Shown one piece after another: positions 62,470 to 64,000 of a DNA stretch of 64,000 nt. Source of the DNA: Anaerococcus murdochii (GTDB lineage Bacteria > Bacillota > Clostridia > Tissierellales > Peptoniphilaceae); contig NZ_JAIPME010000002.1 of the NCBI RefSeq assembly GCF_019957155.1, forward strand, positions 1,955,001 to 2,019,000. Direction: 5' to 3'. Both the position numbers and the translations under genes were made by a program. Position 1 is the first letter of the stretch. The number at the start of each line of letters is the position of its first letter. Below the pieces are notes generated by a model that was given only the letters and a program-made list of their open reading frames with translations, was not told the origin of the DNA and searched no databases.

Positions 62470-63453
62470 TTACTTATTAATTTCTTTTTCTATTTCTTGA
62501 AGAACTTTTATAATCTCTTCAAAGTTTGGATATTCTCCATATATCATTTCTGACATAGCCTTATAATCTTTTTCTATTTCAGAAAATCGGTATTTTCTTG
62601 GGACTAATTTTAATCTACCATCTAATGCTTCTTCATACCTTGCCCACTTCCTAGGATAAAACTTCATTTTGAATTCAGTTACTTTCTTTAATAACTCCTT
62701 ATCCTCTAAGGCTCTGTCTTTGAAATCTGAATTTGCTATTTTATATAAGTCATAAAAGTGTCTTGCATACCTATGTGGCATAGGAGAAGATTCTGGTCTA
62801 TTTGCTTCGTGGTGTAAAATTGTTGCTTTTTCCCAAAAAGTTCTCTCTGCTGATACTGTTCTTATATTAGTTTTTTCTTTAAAAACATTTGGATAGGCTT
62901 CTCCAATTATTGGCAGGATTTCCACTTCAATTGCAGGTGTCCATGCTGCAAGACTTCCTATTTCGAGTCTTATATTTTGTGTCAAATAATTAGATTCAAA
63001 GATTTTAGGATATTTACATAGAATTGTTTGTGGATCAAGAGTATCAATCATAAATTCAAAGTCCATGTCCTTGAAATCTTGTTCTAATACTTTTAATAAT
63101 TCATCTCTTAAAAAGATTTCAGTCTTTTCATTGACTTCTTTGTTGAATTTATCCTGTTTAGTATTTGATCTTTCTAACCAAGGTTCTTTTTCTTCGTAAC
63201 CTAATACTCGCCAATCTAAGATTAGATCTATATCTTCAGAAAATCTTTCTATAAGTCCAAAGCATTTTGAAAGTGATGTTCCTCCTTTAAAGGTAAAATA
63301 TTCCCTCCATTTGTTTTCATTAAATAGATAATCTAAGATAAAAGTAACCCAATAGTCTTTTTCAATGACTGCTTCAGATATATTTTTCTTTCTGGCTGTA
63401 TTTACTATTAAAACTCTTAAGTCTTCTTTGTCTTCTATATAAAACTTATTCAT
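62470..63453 (-). CDS. AbiEii/AbiGii-type nucleotidyltransferase toxin
   Basis: 327 residues from MNKFYIEDKEDLRVLIVNTA; ATG 63453 has GTGAGGG 5 bases upstream, with GTG 63465 as alternative. Nucleotidyltransferase motif FTFKGGTSLSKCFGLIERFS then EDIDLIL: GG/S and the DxD pair that bind metal and nucleotide. AbiE-type toxins of this superfamily transfer nucleotides, some onto tRNA, and stop growth; paired with AbiEi they form a type IV toxin-antitoxin system against phage and for element maintenance (family knowledge). Overlaps the antitoxin gene by 8 bases. Confidence 0.9.
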   Translation of the reverse strand: MNKFYIEDKEDLRVLIVNTARKKNISEAVIEKDYWVTFILDYLFNENKWREYFTFKGGTSLSKCFGLIERFSEDIDLILDWRVLGYEEKEPWLERSNTKQDKFNKEVNEKTEIFLRDELLKVLEQDFKDMDFEFMIDTLDPQTILCKYPKIFESNYLTQNIRLEIGSLAAWTPAIEVEILPIIGEAYPNVFKEKTNIRTVSAERTFWEKATILHHEANRPESSPMPHRYARHFYDLYKIANSDFKDRALEDKELLKKVTEFKMKFYPRKWARYEEALDGRLKLVPRKYRFSEIEKDYKAMSEMIYGEYPNFEEIIKVLQEIEKEINK

Positions 63454-64000
63454 TTTTGCCCTCACAAATTTCCCTTATTACTTCATATACCCATGCAGGA
63501 ACTGATTTTGATTCGTTCATTAAGTCTATTCTTTCTTTTTCACTTAAGTTTTCTCTTATTTTTTGTATAACTTCGCTGGTTATATTTTCTTTACCTAAAG
63601 ACTTAATTGCTTGAATAACTGTTGCAGTCTTTAGGGACATATTAGCAATCTCTCCTGGATTTACTTTTTTAAATTCTAAAACCGTATCCCCAATTTTATA
63701 TTCTTTATATCTTCCACTAGATATATATTTATAGTGAGTTGGAACTTGTGTTGAAAGTCCTAATAAGTTTAAGGCTGTACTATTATATGGTGCAATATTC
63801 CAATTGTATTTTCTTGCTATGGCAAGTGCTAACTCGTGAATTGATACTGCTTCGTACTCTCCGATTAATTCACTGTATATTGGATTATAATAGAATCCAT
63901 TAATTACTCTTTTTATTTTATTTTCACTAACTAGTTGATTTAAAGTTCTACGAACAGTTTCATTTCCTGCTATATCTAAGAAATCATTGTTTATAAAAAC
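63446..64000 (-). CDS. AbiEi-type antitoxin/regulator (DUF6088-like), 5' end outside window
   Basis: 184 codons visible, open to the window edge. Winged-helix part: NDFLDIAGNETVRRTLNQLV, then KRVINGFYYNPIYSELIGEY. Antitoxin part: SIHELALAIARKYNWNIAPY, ALNLLGLSTQVPTHYKYISS, ending EVIREICEGKNE. AbiEi proteins repress their own operon and neutralise AbiEii. The first ~10-20 residues are missing beyond 64000; the ATG at 63640 is internal. Confidence 0.85.
   Translation of the reverse strand, partial: VFINNDFLDIAGNETVRRTLNQLVSENKIKRVINGFYYNPIYSELIGEYEAVSIHELALAIARKYNWNIAPYNSTALNLLGLSTQVPTHYKYISSGRYKEYKIGDTVLEFKKVNPGEIANMSLKTATVIQAIKSLGKENITSEVIQKIRENLSEKERIDLMNESKSVPAWVYEVIREICEGKNE

Noticed and set aside
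1..64000. CRISPR array or cas genes, rRNA or tRNA genes
   Set aside because: No regularly spaced repeats of CRISPR type, no Cas-like proteins and no rRNA or tRNA sequence were recognised.

Overview
The window is AT-rich DNA (roughly 30% G+C by eye) with strong AGGAGG-type ribosome binding sites. It looks like accessory DNA of an anaerobic Gram-positive coccus of the Peptoniphilaceae type (Anaerococcus, Finegoldia, Peptoniphilus); that taxonomic guess is inference from gene style. Almost everything is mobile-element DNA, and nearly all genes lie on the minus strand.

Layout. 1-600: decayed IS3-family transposase. 966-1277: 3' end of a RumA/RlmD-type 23S rRNA uracil methyltransferase gene, cut at its conserved HVETVALLS coding region. 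This is the left attachment junction of a large integrative element whose own serine recombinase (1204-3023) abuts the junction and has damage at its N-terminus. 3.6-10.5 kb: module 1, tetR, two ABC exporter-fold half-transporters, and an ECF transporter (S, T and fused A-A). 10.7-10.95 kb: scars (IS256-type end, sigma-gene fragment). 10.95-15.0 kb: module 2, tetR and an ABC pair without ECF genes. 15.1-17.3 kb: an IS110 element plus an orphan mobC. 17.4-18.0 kb: IS256-family remnant. 18.1-20.7 kb: a restriction-modification remnant whose N6-adenine methylase is cut at motif I by a second serine-recombinase integration. 20.8-27.6 kb: a protein kinase and three overlapping serine recombinase genes, then a sigma-factor gene (27.9-28.3 kb). 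28.6-37.0 kb: module 3, tetR, ABC pair, ECF S-T-A and a MATE exporter. 37.2-40.7 kb: second IS110 copy, oriT-like region, mobC and a MOBP-type relaxase. 40.8-43.3 kb: a PHP-domain/SMC-like ATPase of the TrlF type. 43.4-49.0 kb: a Bce-like ABC transporter and two-component system between two copies of an XRE regulator gene. 49.0-62.4 kb: conjugation and DNA-processing genes (SSB-like protein, a ~2,550-residue methylase/helicase interrupted by a group II intron, C5 methyltransferase, topoisomerase III). 62.5-64.0 kb: AbiE-type toxin-antitoxin pair, running off the window.

How it works together. The right third is the DNA-processing part of an integrative conjugative element (ICE) sitting in rumA. 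Nested in it is a mobilizable-element-like unit (triple recombinases, sigma factor, cargo, tetR, oriT/mobC/relaxase). Repeated scars of the sigma gene, the mobC region and a 15-mer CGCTTAACGCTTATA suggest that the three transporter modules accumulated by recombination between related units. The transporter set (YbtP/Q-like ABC pair plus a Cbi/ECF-like importer) resembles the transport part of streptococcal siderophore loci without biosynthesis genes, so uptake of other organisms' metallophores is a reasonable hypothesis. The rest of the cargo is mostly defence or competition: kinase, restriction remnant, TrlF ATPase, AbiE, Bce-like peptide resistance and MATE efflux.
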